Positions 6,731 to 13,607 of a DNA stretch of 14,977 nucleotides are shown in pieces. How positions within the stretch are numbered: the first letter of the stretch is position 1; the number at the start of each line of letters is the position of its first letter. The DNA is from Bermanella sp034112325. Its GTDB lineage: Bacteria; Pseudomonadota; Gammaproteobacteria; Pseudomonadales; Oceanobacteraceae. The DNA is taken from NCBI GenBank assembly GCA_034112325.1, contig JAWUVO010000115.1, forward strand, positions 1 to 14,977, given 5' to 3'. A program made the translations under genes and the position numbers. A model generated the notes under the pieces. The model searched no databases. It worked only from the letters and a program-made list of their open reading frames with translations, and was not told where the DNA came from.

Positions 6731-8323
6731 TTAACCGAATTGGTTAGAAGTGTTGTTCGCGCCGCCTGCTTTAAGAGCGTTTTCACCAGCAAAGTATTCT
6801 TTGTGGTCATCGCCCATATCAGAACCAGACATGTTTTGGTGCTTAACGCATGCGATACCTTGACGGATCTCTTTACGTTGAACGCCAGCAACATAGCCAA
6901 GCATACCTTCGTCACCGAAGTATTCTTTCGCTAGGTTATCAACAGACAATGCAGTTGTGTGATAAGTAGGAAGAGTAATTAGGTGATGGAAGATGTTCGC
7001 TTCACGAGCTGTATCAGCTTGGAAGGTACGAACACGATCATCAGCTTTAGCAGACAATTCAGAATCGTCATACTTAGCGTTCATTAGGTCAGCACGATCG
7101 TATGCAGATACGTCTTCGCCAGCTTCAACCATTGAGTCGAAAGTTTGTTGACGGAAGTTAAGAGTCCAGTTAAAAGATGGGCTGTTGTTATAAACAAGCT
7201 TAGCATCTGGAATTTCTTTACGAACTTCGTTCATCATGTCAGCGATATCAGCAACGCTAGGAGTTGCAGTTTCGATCCAGATTAAGTCAGCACCGGCTTT
7301 AATAGCTTCAACCGAGTCAAATACACAACGTTCTTCACCAGTTCCAGCGCGGAATTGGAAAAGGCCAGAAGGTAAACGCTTAGGACGTACAAGCTTGCCG
7401 CCACGGTTAAATACAACATCGCCTTCAGCCATGTCAGCAACATCTATTTCTTCAACATCTAAGTAAGAGTTGTAACGATCGCCTTGATCGCCTGGCTCTT
7501 TAACTACAGCGATTTCTTTAGTAAGGCCAGCGCCTTCAGAGTCAGTACGTGCACAGATAAGGCCGTTGTCGATTCCTAGTTCAAGGAATGCGTAACGTAG
7601 AGCACGGATTTTCGCGTGAAAATCAGCGTGAGGTACAGTTACTTTACCGTCTTGGTGTCCACATTGCTTTTCATCGGCAACTTGGTTTTCGATCTGTAAG
7701 CAGCAAGCGCCAGCTTCGATCATTTGCTTAGCCATTAGGTAAGTCGCTTCAGCGTTACCAAAACCAGCATCGATATCTGCAATTATTGGTACAACATGAG
7801 TCTGATGACCATCGATAGCAGCTTCGATTGTTTTAACTTTAGCAGAATCGCCAGCTTCACGAGCCGCGTCTAGATCGCGGAAAAGACCGCCTAGTTCACG
7901 AGCGTCAGCTTGACGTAGGAATGTGTAAAGTTCTTTAACAAGTGCAGCAACAGTTGTTTTTTCGTGCATAGATTGGTCAGGAAGAGGACCAAACTCAGAA
8001 CGTAATGCAGCTACCATCCAACCTGAAAGGTATAGGTATTTACGATCAGTAGTGCCGAAATGCTTTTTGATTGAGATCAATTTTTGCTGACCTACAAAAC
8101 CGTGCCAGCAGCCTAAAGACTGTGTGTACTTAGTTTTGTCTGCATCGAAAGCAGCCATGTCAGCACGCATAATATCTGCAGTGTACTGAGCAACGTCTAG
8201 GCCAGTTTTGAATTTGTTCTGTGCACGCATGCGAGCAGCTGATTCAGGAGTAATATCCCATGAATAAGCAGCAGCTTCTTGAGCAGCAGAGATAGATTTG
8301 ATGTCGTCTTGAATAGCTGACAT
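6731..8323 (-). CDS. aceA: Isocitrate lyase (long Pseudomonas-type)
   Basis: Cleaves isocitrate to glyoxylate and succinate, the first step of the glyoxylate shunt needed for growth on acetate, fatty acids or alkanes; cytoplasmic. At 530 residues it matches the long isocitrate lyase subfamily seen in Pseudomonas (about 531) and is about 100 longer than E. coli AceA. Visible landmarks are the substrate loop SLGCWHG near 69-75, the DIDAGFGN metal-binding segment near 183-190 and the catalytic KQCGH at 219-223 with nucleophile Cys221 (E. coli KKCGH), followed by LICARTDSEGA. The C-terminal extension ends NNTSNQFG. The ATG at 8321-8323 has a good AAGGA ribosome-binding site 8 bases upstream. It is a single-gene unit with its own terminator; no malate synthase or isocitrate dehydrogenase kinase gene is adjacent. 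It is divergent from a LysR-type gene, which may control it. Confidence 0.97.
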   Translation of the reverse strand: MSAIQDDIKSISAAQEAAAYSWDITPESAARMRAQNKFKTGLDVAQYTADIMRADMAAFDADKTKYTQSLGCWHGFVGQQKLISIKKHFGTTDRKYLYLSGWMVAALRSEFGPLPDQSMHEKTTVAALVKELYTFLRQADARELGGLFRDLDAAREAGDSAKVKTIEAAIDGHQTHVVPIIADIDAGFGNAEATYLMAKQMIEAGACCLQIENQVADEKQCGHQDGKVTVPHADFHAKIRALRYAFLELGIDNGLICARTDSEGAGLTKEIAVVKEPGDQGDRYNSYLDVEEIDVADMAEGDVVFNRGGKLVRPKRLPSGLFQFRAGTGEERCVFDSVEAIKAGADLIWIETATPSVADIADMMNEVRKEIPDAKLVYNNSPSFNWTLNFRQQTFDSMVEAGEDVSAYDRADLMNAKYDDSELSAKADDRVRTFQADTAREANIFHHLITLPTYHTTALSVDNLAKEYFGDEGMLGYVAGVQRKEIRQGIACVKHQNMSGSDMGDDHKEYFAGENALKAGGANNTSNQFG

Positions 8324-8460
8324 ATGTCCAATCCTTAAAAATTAGGGTTAATTGTCTAAAGCTGAAATTTAAAAATAGCAGCTTTATTGAGGCACGCCTC
8401 TTAAATGACTCGCGCATCTTACGGGTTTTATGATAATTTCTCTAATTTATAGCTCTTATA
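8324..8460. promoter_or_regulatory. Divergent aceA/LysR control region with inverted repeats
   Basis: 137 bp between divergent genes, so it must hold both promoters. It contains AAAGCTG (8358-8364) and its exact inverse CAGCTTT (8379-8385), 14 bases apart, then GAGGC-AC-GCCTC (8389-8400). Either could be an operator; the first could also form a hairpin in the aceA leader. A consensus -10 hexamer TATAAT at 8457-8462 overlaps the annotated LysR ATG, but no good -35 precedes it. No certain aceA promoter was identified. A link to the LysR protein is inference from the usual divergent arrangement. Confidence 0.5.
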
Positions 8461-9423
8461 ATGAGTATTCATGAGGTGAATGTGGACCGTTTTGATTTAA
8501 ATCTGTTGATCTATCTAGATGTATTGTTGCGTGAACGCAGCGTAACTAAGGCGGCTCAGGCACTTGGTATCACTCAGCCGGCTATGAGTAATGGCTTAAA
8601 GCGTCTACGTGAATTGTTCGGAGACCCAGTTTTAGTTCGCACCAGCGACGGTATGAGTGCAACCGAAAGGGCATTACAACTTCAACCCTTAGTACGAAAT
8701 ATTCTTGCAGAAGTTGATAGTGCGGTTCAACCAACTGGAGAATTTGAGTCTAAGATAAGTGCCCGTGTTTATAGAATTATGGTGAGCGATTATGCCGAAG
8801 CCACATTAGTACCTGCAATGGTAAAGCGTCTTCGGTCTGAAGCCCCTGGCGTCATTTTAGACTTCTTAACGCCGTCAGATGTCACCTATAAAGATGTAGA
8901 GCAAGGAAAGGTCGACATGGCCATCAACCGCTTTGATGAGCTTCCGCAATCATTTCATCAAAAAACCTTATGGCGTGATGACTTTGCTTGCTTGGTTAAT
9001 CCAAAGAACCCAGTCCTTGATAACTTCTGCTTAGAAGGCTACCTAAGTGCTAATCATATCTGGGTAAGCAAGACTGGTATGGGTGTAGGTACAGGTGTTA
9101 ACCCTACTAGAGACAAAGCGGTTCAACTTGGTTGGGTCGATGAAGCACTAGAGCGTGCAGGGCATAAACGTAAGATCAGTGTTTTTACCCGTCATTATCA
9201 AATGCCTGCATTGCTAGCGGCGAATAACGATTTGATTGCGACACTGCCCACCAGAATTGCTAGAATGCAGGCAAGGTCGGGTGAGTTAACTATGGTAGAG
9301 CCACCCTATGAGATTCCAGCGTTTGAACTGAAGATGGCATGGAGCCCTTTACTGCATCATAATCCTCCACATCAATGGATGAGAGCTTTGATAGCGGAGG
9401 AATCGGAAAAGATAGCTAGATAG
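8461..9423 (+). CDS. LysR-type transcriptional regulator divergent from aceA
   Basis: 320-residue LysR family regulator, close in pattern to the NodD/NahR-like branch (FDLNLL start, RSVTKAAQALGITQPAMSN helix-turn-helix at about 26-44, then RLRELFGDPVLVR). Residues about 95-305 form the substrate-binding-like effector domain. It likely binds the intergenic region and may control aceA and itself; the effector is unknown. Start choice is open. The ATG at 8461 has no Shine-Dalgarno and overlaps a TATAAT hexamer, whereas the in-frame GTG at 8482 has GAGGT just upstream and would give a protein beginning MDRFDLNLL, more typical of this family. The last 14 codons (MRALIAEESEKIAR) lie inside a tandemly duplicated segment whose second copy follows the stop codon. 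No membrane segment is present; cytoplasmic DNA-binding protein. Confidence 0.93.
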   Translation: MSIHEVNVDRFDLNLLIYLDVLLRERSVTKAAQALGITQPAMSNGLKRLRELFGDPVLVRTSDGMSATERALQLQPLVRNILAEVDSAVQPTGEFESKISARVYRIMVSDYAEATLVPAMVKRLRSEAPGVILDFLTPSDVTYKDVEQGKVDMAINRFDELPQSFHQKTLWRDDFACLVNPKNPVLDNFCLEGYLSANHIWVSKTGMGVGTGVNPTRDKAVQLGWVDEALERAGHKRKISVFTRHYQMPALLAANNDLIATLPTRIARMQARSGELTMVEPPYEIPAFELKMAWSPLLHHNPPHQWMRALIAEESEKIAR

Positions 9424-9591
9424 TTGAATAGTTGAATAGCCGGTAATCAAACCTTCTCATTCATTCAATGAATGAGAGCTTTGATAGTAGAGGAATCGGA
9501 AAAGCTAGCTAGATAGCTAGATAGTTGAATAGCCGGTAATCAAACCCTCTTATTCAATGAATGAGAGTTCTAACAGCAAAGGAATCAGAAA
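9373..9591 (+). repeat. Tandem duplication of the LysR 3' end and flank
   Basis: Copy 1 is 9373-9465, covering the final LysR codons and stop plus 42 bp of flank. Copy 2 is 9466-9554, about 90 percent identical by eye. Copy 3 is a decayed start, 9555 to about 9591. Copy 2 still reads MRALIVEESEKLAR followed by TAG at 9514-9516, in the same phase because the spacing is 93 bp. Copies 1 and 2 differ by short internal duplications: TTGAATAG doubled in copy 1, CTAGATAG in copy 2. This looks like slippage or unequal recombination, not a mobile element; no transposase or target-site duplication is seen. Confidence 0.85.
9455..9477. repeat. 11-bp inverted repeat at the duplication joint
   Basis: TCTCATTCATT (9455-9465) and its exact inverse AATGAATGAGA (9467-9477) flank a single C, forming a near-perfect palindrome centred on the boundary between copies 1 and 2. 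In RNA it could fold to an AU-rich hairpin 32 bases after the LysR stop. No T-tract follows, so it is not a standard intrinsic terminator. It may have helped the duplication form. Confidence 0.7.
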
Positions 9592-9606
9592 GTAGCACGC
9601 TAAGTA

Positions 9607-9639
9607 TTTACATTTAATAATAATAATAAAAATTATAAA
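9607..9639 (+). promoter_or_regulatory. Possible promoter with (TAA)5 run before the lipoprotein gene
   Basis: An AT-rich stretch has a -35-like TTTACA (9607-9612), five tandem TAA units (9615-9629) and a -10-like TATAAA (9634-9639). The spacing is 21 bp, longer than the ideal 17; loss of one TAA would make it 18. Transcription from here would start about 13 bases before the ATG at 9659. No better promoter is seen for the three-gene operon. AT-rich DNA often mimics promoters, so this is a weak call. Confidence 0.35.
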
Positions 9640-9658
9640 AATTCTCGCTAGGTTATAT

Positions 9659-12538
9659 ATGTATAAGAAATTAATTTTAGCAGCCCTCATGTTTTTGATT
9701 GGTTGCGATAGTTCGGTTGTGAATAACTCGGGTGCACTGCCGCCAATAGAGTTTAGTGGCACCATTTGGGCAGGTAATGTCCGTGATGCAAAGGTTCAAT
9801 TTGTAGGTGTCGACCAATATGGTCAGCCACAGCGCCAAACTGATGGTACGTTTTTTGGTGATGTATACCGATCAGATGAAAATGGCGGATTTACAGGTGC
9901 TATCCAAGGGGCTTACTCAGGTACTTTAGTGGGAATTGCCACTGCTGACAGTAAAACTCAAATACGTTGTGTGCTGCCTGATGGCTGTAACAATGAAAGT
10001 GGAGCGGCCGTTAGCTTTGGCAATTGGTATGCCGCACCAGCCGATTTTGAAATCTGGGGTGCTGTTAGTTCCGTTACGGGTCTTGAAGTACTTAATATTA
10101 CGCCTTTAACTCACCTAGCAATTAGCCTTGCTTATGGCCGTTTTACTAGCGATGGCTCGATTTCTGGAAACGCAATTCTTACCCCTAGTTTAATTTACCA
10201 AGCCAATCATCGAGTTAAACAATTATTAAAACTATCTAATGGCTTGCATGTGAATGTGACACCTTGGTATGAAGGTCTTGTGGCGACTGATACGGTGGCC
10301 GAAATCGAATCGGCCAAACATGGGCTCATATCCATTGCTTTGCAAAAGCTAGCTCCGCAAAAAAATAACTCTTCCATGGAGACATTGCAATGGTGGGTTG
10401 ATACATTTTTAGAAAATGGCGGTAACTTTTTAAAATTTATTGATACTGACTATCCCAATAAAATTGATGCAAAAAGGTTGTATCAAGCAGCGGTTGATAT
10501 AGAAGCAGAATACCAAGCTGCCGGAAAATCACCCTCGGCGTTGGCTTCTGCATCATCTGTTTTTGAATCTTCTATTTCTTCCTTTACCACTAATGCCCCT
10601 ATGGAGTTTACTCCTGTTATTTATGATCCTGATATTTCTACTAAAATAGCAAGCGCTCAGGAAATGGTAACAATGATTGGTGGTTGGGCAGCTGATTTTG
10701 AGTTAAATGATTATAGTTCTTTCTTTAATTCAGGGGGCGTGGCCGAGGATATTACATCGACAGAAGCCGACTGGGAAAAGTACAGCCAATCATTAAGTCC
10801 GGTACTCAAAAGCTTAGTATTACCTATCGTAAAAGTAGCTGAATATGGACTGACTTGTATACGTAGTTCAGTAGGAGCTTGTGACGATAATCATGACCTT
10901 CACAATATCGCTACGTTTACCGCTGGAAATAATCAAATTAGTTTAGATCTGACCGCCACCACTTCGGTTCCTTTAGAAGGCGAAGCGACCACTTATTCTA
11001 GGCTTAAATTAATTGGTAGTTTTGATGAAGATCTTGGCCAGACAGCCACTAAAAAAACGTTTGCATTTACCAGTGCGATAATTAATACAGCTCAGGGTGA
11101 AATTATACTGAGTGCAGTTAATGGTACCTTACCTTCGATTGTTTTCTGGTTAGATAGCGGGTTAATAAATACCAAGCTTCCAGACCCAGTTAAAATTGAT
11201 ATTAGTATTCCTGAAATGTCTGTAGTGGCTAATAGCTTGGTCGATCCTATGCAATTTAATACATCGGCACTGGATATTAACTTATTAGGCACTCGTGATG
11301 TTTATGCTGTGAGTTTGGGGAGTTCTGCCGATTACGCTACAAGCTCTCCGTTTCACTATAATATTTTGTATAGCAATATCGAAGGTAAGTTTTCTCAAGA
11401 AGGTGGCACTGGAGATTCTTTAGATTTTAGATTTACCTTAAATAGTAAAAATGCCAATACTTATTATTCACCTAATAGATTCCCCGATTTAGAAATTAAT
11501 ATCGATGCTACCCAATTCAAAAATTACGCGTCGTTTAATGGTGGCGCGTCTGGTTTTATTAAAGATCAAGGTGGTTGGTTTACTTTGCCACAGGGTATTA
11601 CCAGTGCTGAACTCCCTGATACGGTGGGGGTGCAGCAGCTGCCCGCAGTGGTTAACTTTTTTGATCGAGGTAACTACGATAGCTGGGATGGTGGGGTATA
11701 CACTGACCTGAAAACGTTATTGGATCTTAACTACCCTGACAGCGCTAAACTAGGAACACTGGTTTATCCTGGCGGCGAAACAGCATTAGTTATTTACCAA
11801 GAGGCATCAACAGATGCTGATCAGCTTGCTAGGCAGTGTGTGCGTGTTGGTGAGGTTTGGGGGTGTTTTACTGCTCAGTCAGTTACCTCGTTGGGCTGTG
11901 ACGGCAGTACTCTTCCTAGTAATATAAGTGGTGTAATTCCCACATTTAATTGGCTTAAAGATAATGGCTGCATCCCTCAAGTAAACATAGATGGTCGTGG
12001 CACCTATGACATAAACTACCCAAGTCCGGCGGAAAGTTTCGTTGATACTTCTGAATTCTCGGCCACTTTATCTCAGCCTATTTATTTAGGCATAGACAGT
12101 TTTTATATGAGTCTAGCTTCTCGCTTTATTAATAGCGCTGGAGAAGAAGGGCCAAGAGTTTTATTAATACTTAATGGTACTGCTCCAGACTTAGATAATG
12201 TCACTATGGGCTTTTCTTTGACCCATGATTATATTGGAGGTGATTCAAGTTCATTACTTGGAATAGACAGTTTAATTCCATATGGCGATAACAGCTTATG
12301 GCTAGCGGTTGGTCAATCATCTACCGACCAAGATGCATTGATTTATTATATCCAACAAAAAAATATTACCTTAACGGTGTTTGGTTTTGATTACTCTGAT
12401 CTAGACTCTAATTTAAATCCATCGCACGACTATCCACTTGCCGTTATAAGGTACGACGGTCAACTTTTGGGCACTCTGCGAGACGAAAATGGTCTTTACG
12501 TAATTAGATACATTGATGGTAGCTGGCAGATTCTTTAA
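9659..12538 (+). CDS. Large predicted lipoprotein, function unknown
   Basis: 959 residues, family not recognised. It starts with a short lipoprotein signal peptide (MYKKLILAALMFLIGC), lipobox LIGC with lipidated Cys16. Asp at +2 would mean inner-membrane retention by the E. coli Lol rule, which may not hold in this organism. After it comes a beta-rich region with VRDAKVQF and FTGAIQG patterns like a carbohydrate- or carboxypeptidase-regulatory-type fold (about 30-90), a helical stretch (about 150-300), and a long beta-rich remainder high in Asn, Ser, Thr and Asp. Cysteines are paired (104/110, 400/408, 727/736/747/771), consistent with disulfides outside the cytoplasm. No protease, glycosidase or transmembrane motif was seen. 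The ATG has AGG six bases upstream. Its stop overlaps the next start (TAATG), so the two proteins are probably made together and may interact. Confidence 0.85.
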   Translation: MYKKLILAALMFLIGCDSSVVNNSGALPPIEFSGTIWAGNVRDAKVQFVGVDQYGQPQRQTDGTFFGDVYRSDENGGFTGAIQGAYSGTLVGIATADSKTQIRCVLPDGCNNESGAAVSFGNWYAAPADFEIWGAVSSVTGLEVLNITPLTHLAISLAYGRFTSDGSISGNAILTPSLIYQANHRVKQLLKLSNGLHVNVTPWYEGLVATDTVAEIESAKHGLISIALQKLAPQKNNSSMETLQWWVDTFLENGGNFLKFIDTDYPNKIDAKRLYQAAVDIEAEYQAAGKSPSALASASSVFESSISSFTTNAPMEFTPVIYDPDISTKIASAQEMVTMIGGWAADFELNDYSSFFNSGGVAEDITSTEADWEKYSQSLSPVLKSLVLPIVKVAEYGLTCIRSSVGACDDNHDLHNIATFTAGNNQISLDLTATTSVPLEGEATTYSRLKLIGSFDEDLGQTATKKTFAFTSAIINTAQGEIILSAVNGTLPSIVFWLDSGLINTKLPDPVKIDISIPEMSVVANSLVDPMQFNTSALDINLLGTRDVYAVSLGSSADYATSSPFHYNILYSNIEGKFSQEGGTGDSLDFRFTLNSKNANTYYSPNRFPDLEINIDATQFKNYASFNGGASGFIKDQGGWFTLPQGITSAELPDTVGVQQLPAVVNFFDRGNYDSWDGGVYTDLKTLLDLNYPDSAKLGTLVYPGGETALVIYQEASTDADQLARQCVRVGEVWGCFTAQSVTSLGCDGSTLPSNISGVIPTFNWLKDNGCIPQVNIDGRGTYDINYPSPAESFVDTSEFSATLSQPIYLGIDSFYMSLASRFINSAGEEGPRVLLILNGTAPDLDNVTMGFSLTHDYIGGDSSSLLGIDSLIPYGDNSLWLAVGQSSTDQDALIYYIQQKNITLTVFGFDYSDLDSNLNPSHDYPLAVIRYDGQLLGTLRDENGLYVIRYIDGSWQIL

Positions 12539-13596
12539 TGCACATTGCTTTTACTTCTATTGTTTACGTATTTATATTTTCAGTCGTCGCTTTAAATAGC
12601 CAAGCCTCACAGCTTGGCTTTTATTTTAATAGTGAAATTAACAGTCCAGCTATAAATTTTAATGCCGACTCAAGTCATTGGTCTTCAAGTGGCACAGGCA
12701 ACTACGGGTATGGTGAAGCAAGGCTGGGGAGCTGGTTTTCACTTAGCGACAGCATAAAGTTTGGCGCAGAAAAACGACTAAGCCATTACCTGACGTTTAC
12801 CCCTGAGACCGCTGAGTTTTACGGTCGACTTGAAAGCAAAGATATTCCTGCCGGTAACTATCCTTTATCGCTGCGCATCAATAGCGCTAAATCGAATGCT
12901 CTATTTATGAAGTATAGGCTGTATCCAACGCAAAAATTAACAATGGAGGTGGCAGTCTATTTCCTTAAGGGTGTTGAGACACAGCAGGCTGTTATTACAG
13001 GTTTAGGCGAAGTGACAGTTGATCCTATTACAAATGAAGAAACCTATAGTTATCGATACGATTTAGACTATTTTTATGGACAGAATGAGCTTATCAAGAC
13101 AGTTTTTGGGCCTCCGACTGTAAGCGCCAAAGGCTATGGTCACAGCTTTGATATATCTATGGCCTACCTTATTAGCAACAACCTAGCGGCTAGCTTTACA
13201 TTGGCTAATGCATTTCATCGTCTTTACTGGTCTCAGGTAAATTATGATAGTGGTTGCGTCGCTAGGCCGTCGTCTTGCTTATTAAGTGAAACGCAGACAA
13301 AGTCGCAAAGGCAGTCGCTTCCGTATGCCGTTAACGCAGGCCTGAGGTACGACTTTGATAATGGTCCCAAAGGCTTTAGTGCAGACATTGAGGCGGTTAA
13401 ATTAGCCCGCCATGAATCTATCTGGCTGGGGTTAAATGCGTGGGGTTTAGGTGGTTATTTTGATACTCTAAACGAAACCTTGAAACTCAGCTATGAATCT
13501 GAGCGACTAGCTGTAAAATGGGCATTCGACGATGTTAACTTTAATCGTGCGAATCATTGGCAAATAACCCTAGGTGCAAGCTGGCCTGTTCTTTAA
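12538..13596 (+). CDS. Predicted outer-membrane beta-barrel or envelope protein, unknown
   Basis: 352 residues with a signal peptide (hydrophobic core about 4-19, likely cleavage SQA-SQ after residue 23; the n-region lacks Lys and Arg, which is unusual). The mature part is rich in alternating hydrophobic/polar, aromatic-bearing strands, such as LFMKYRLYP, FDISMAYLI, VNAGLRYDF and LKLSYES, ending WQITLGASWPVL, the look of an outer-membrane beta-barrel. The last residue is Leu, not the usual Phe. Cys240 and Cys247 could form a small disulfide loop. No named porin or secretin family was recognised. The start codon shares a base with the lipoprotein stop (TAATG), implying coupling, and the ExeA-like gene begins 11 bp after the stop. 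The barrel call is from strand pattern only; a periplasmic beta protein is the alternative. Confidence 0.8.
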   Translation: MHIAFTSIVYVFIFSVVALNSQASQLGFYFNSEINSPAINFNADSSHWSSSGTGNYGYGEARLGSWFSLSDSIKFGAEKRLSHYLTFTPETAEFYGRLESKDIPAGNYPLSLRINSAKSNALFMKYRLYPTQKLTMEVAVYFLKGVETQQAVITGLGEVTVDPITNEETYSYRYDLDYFYGQNELIKTVFGPPTVSAKGYGHSFDISMAYLISNNLAASFTLANAFHRLYWSQVNYDSGCVARPSSCLLSETQTKSQRQSLPYAVNAGLRYDFDNGPKGFSADIEAVKLARHESIWLGLNAWGLGGYFDTLNETLKLSYESERLAVKWAFDDVNFNRANHWQITLGASWPVL

Positions 13597-13607
13597 CTGA
13601 CACTGGT

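Noticed and set aside
6721..7466. Several short frames on both strands within aceA (6721-6915, 6740-6934, 7236-7466)
   Set aside because: All overlap the conserved isocitrate lyase frame and encode no recognisable protein.
9455..9477. Intrinsic terminator for the LysR gene
   Set aside because: The stem is AU-rich and no T-tract follows it.
9373..9591. CRISPR array or insertion-sequence remnant
   Set aside because: Units are contiguous without unique spacers, only about 2.4 copies, include the coding end of the LysR gene, and lack terminal inverted repeats or transposase traces.
9550..9765. 71-residue minus-strand frame over the lipoprotein start and its upstream region
   Set aside because: Low-complexity Ile/Phe-rich translation of AT-rich DNA, overlapping the lipoprotein signal peptide on the other strand.
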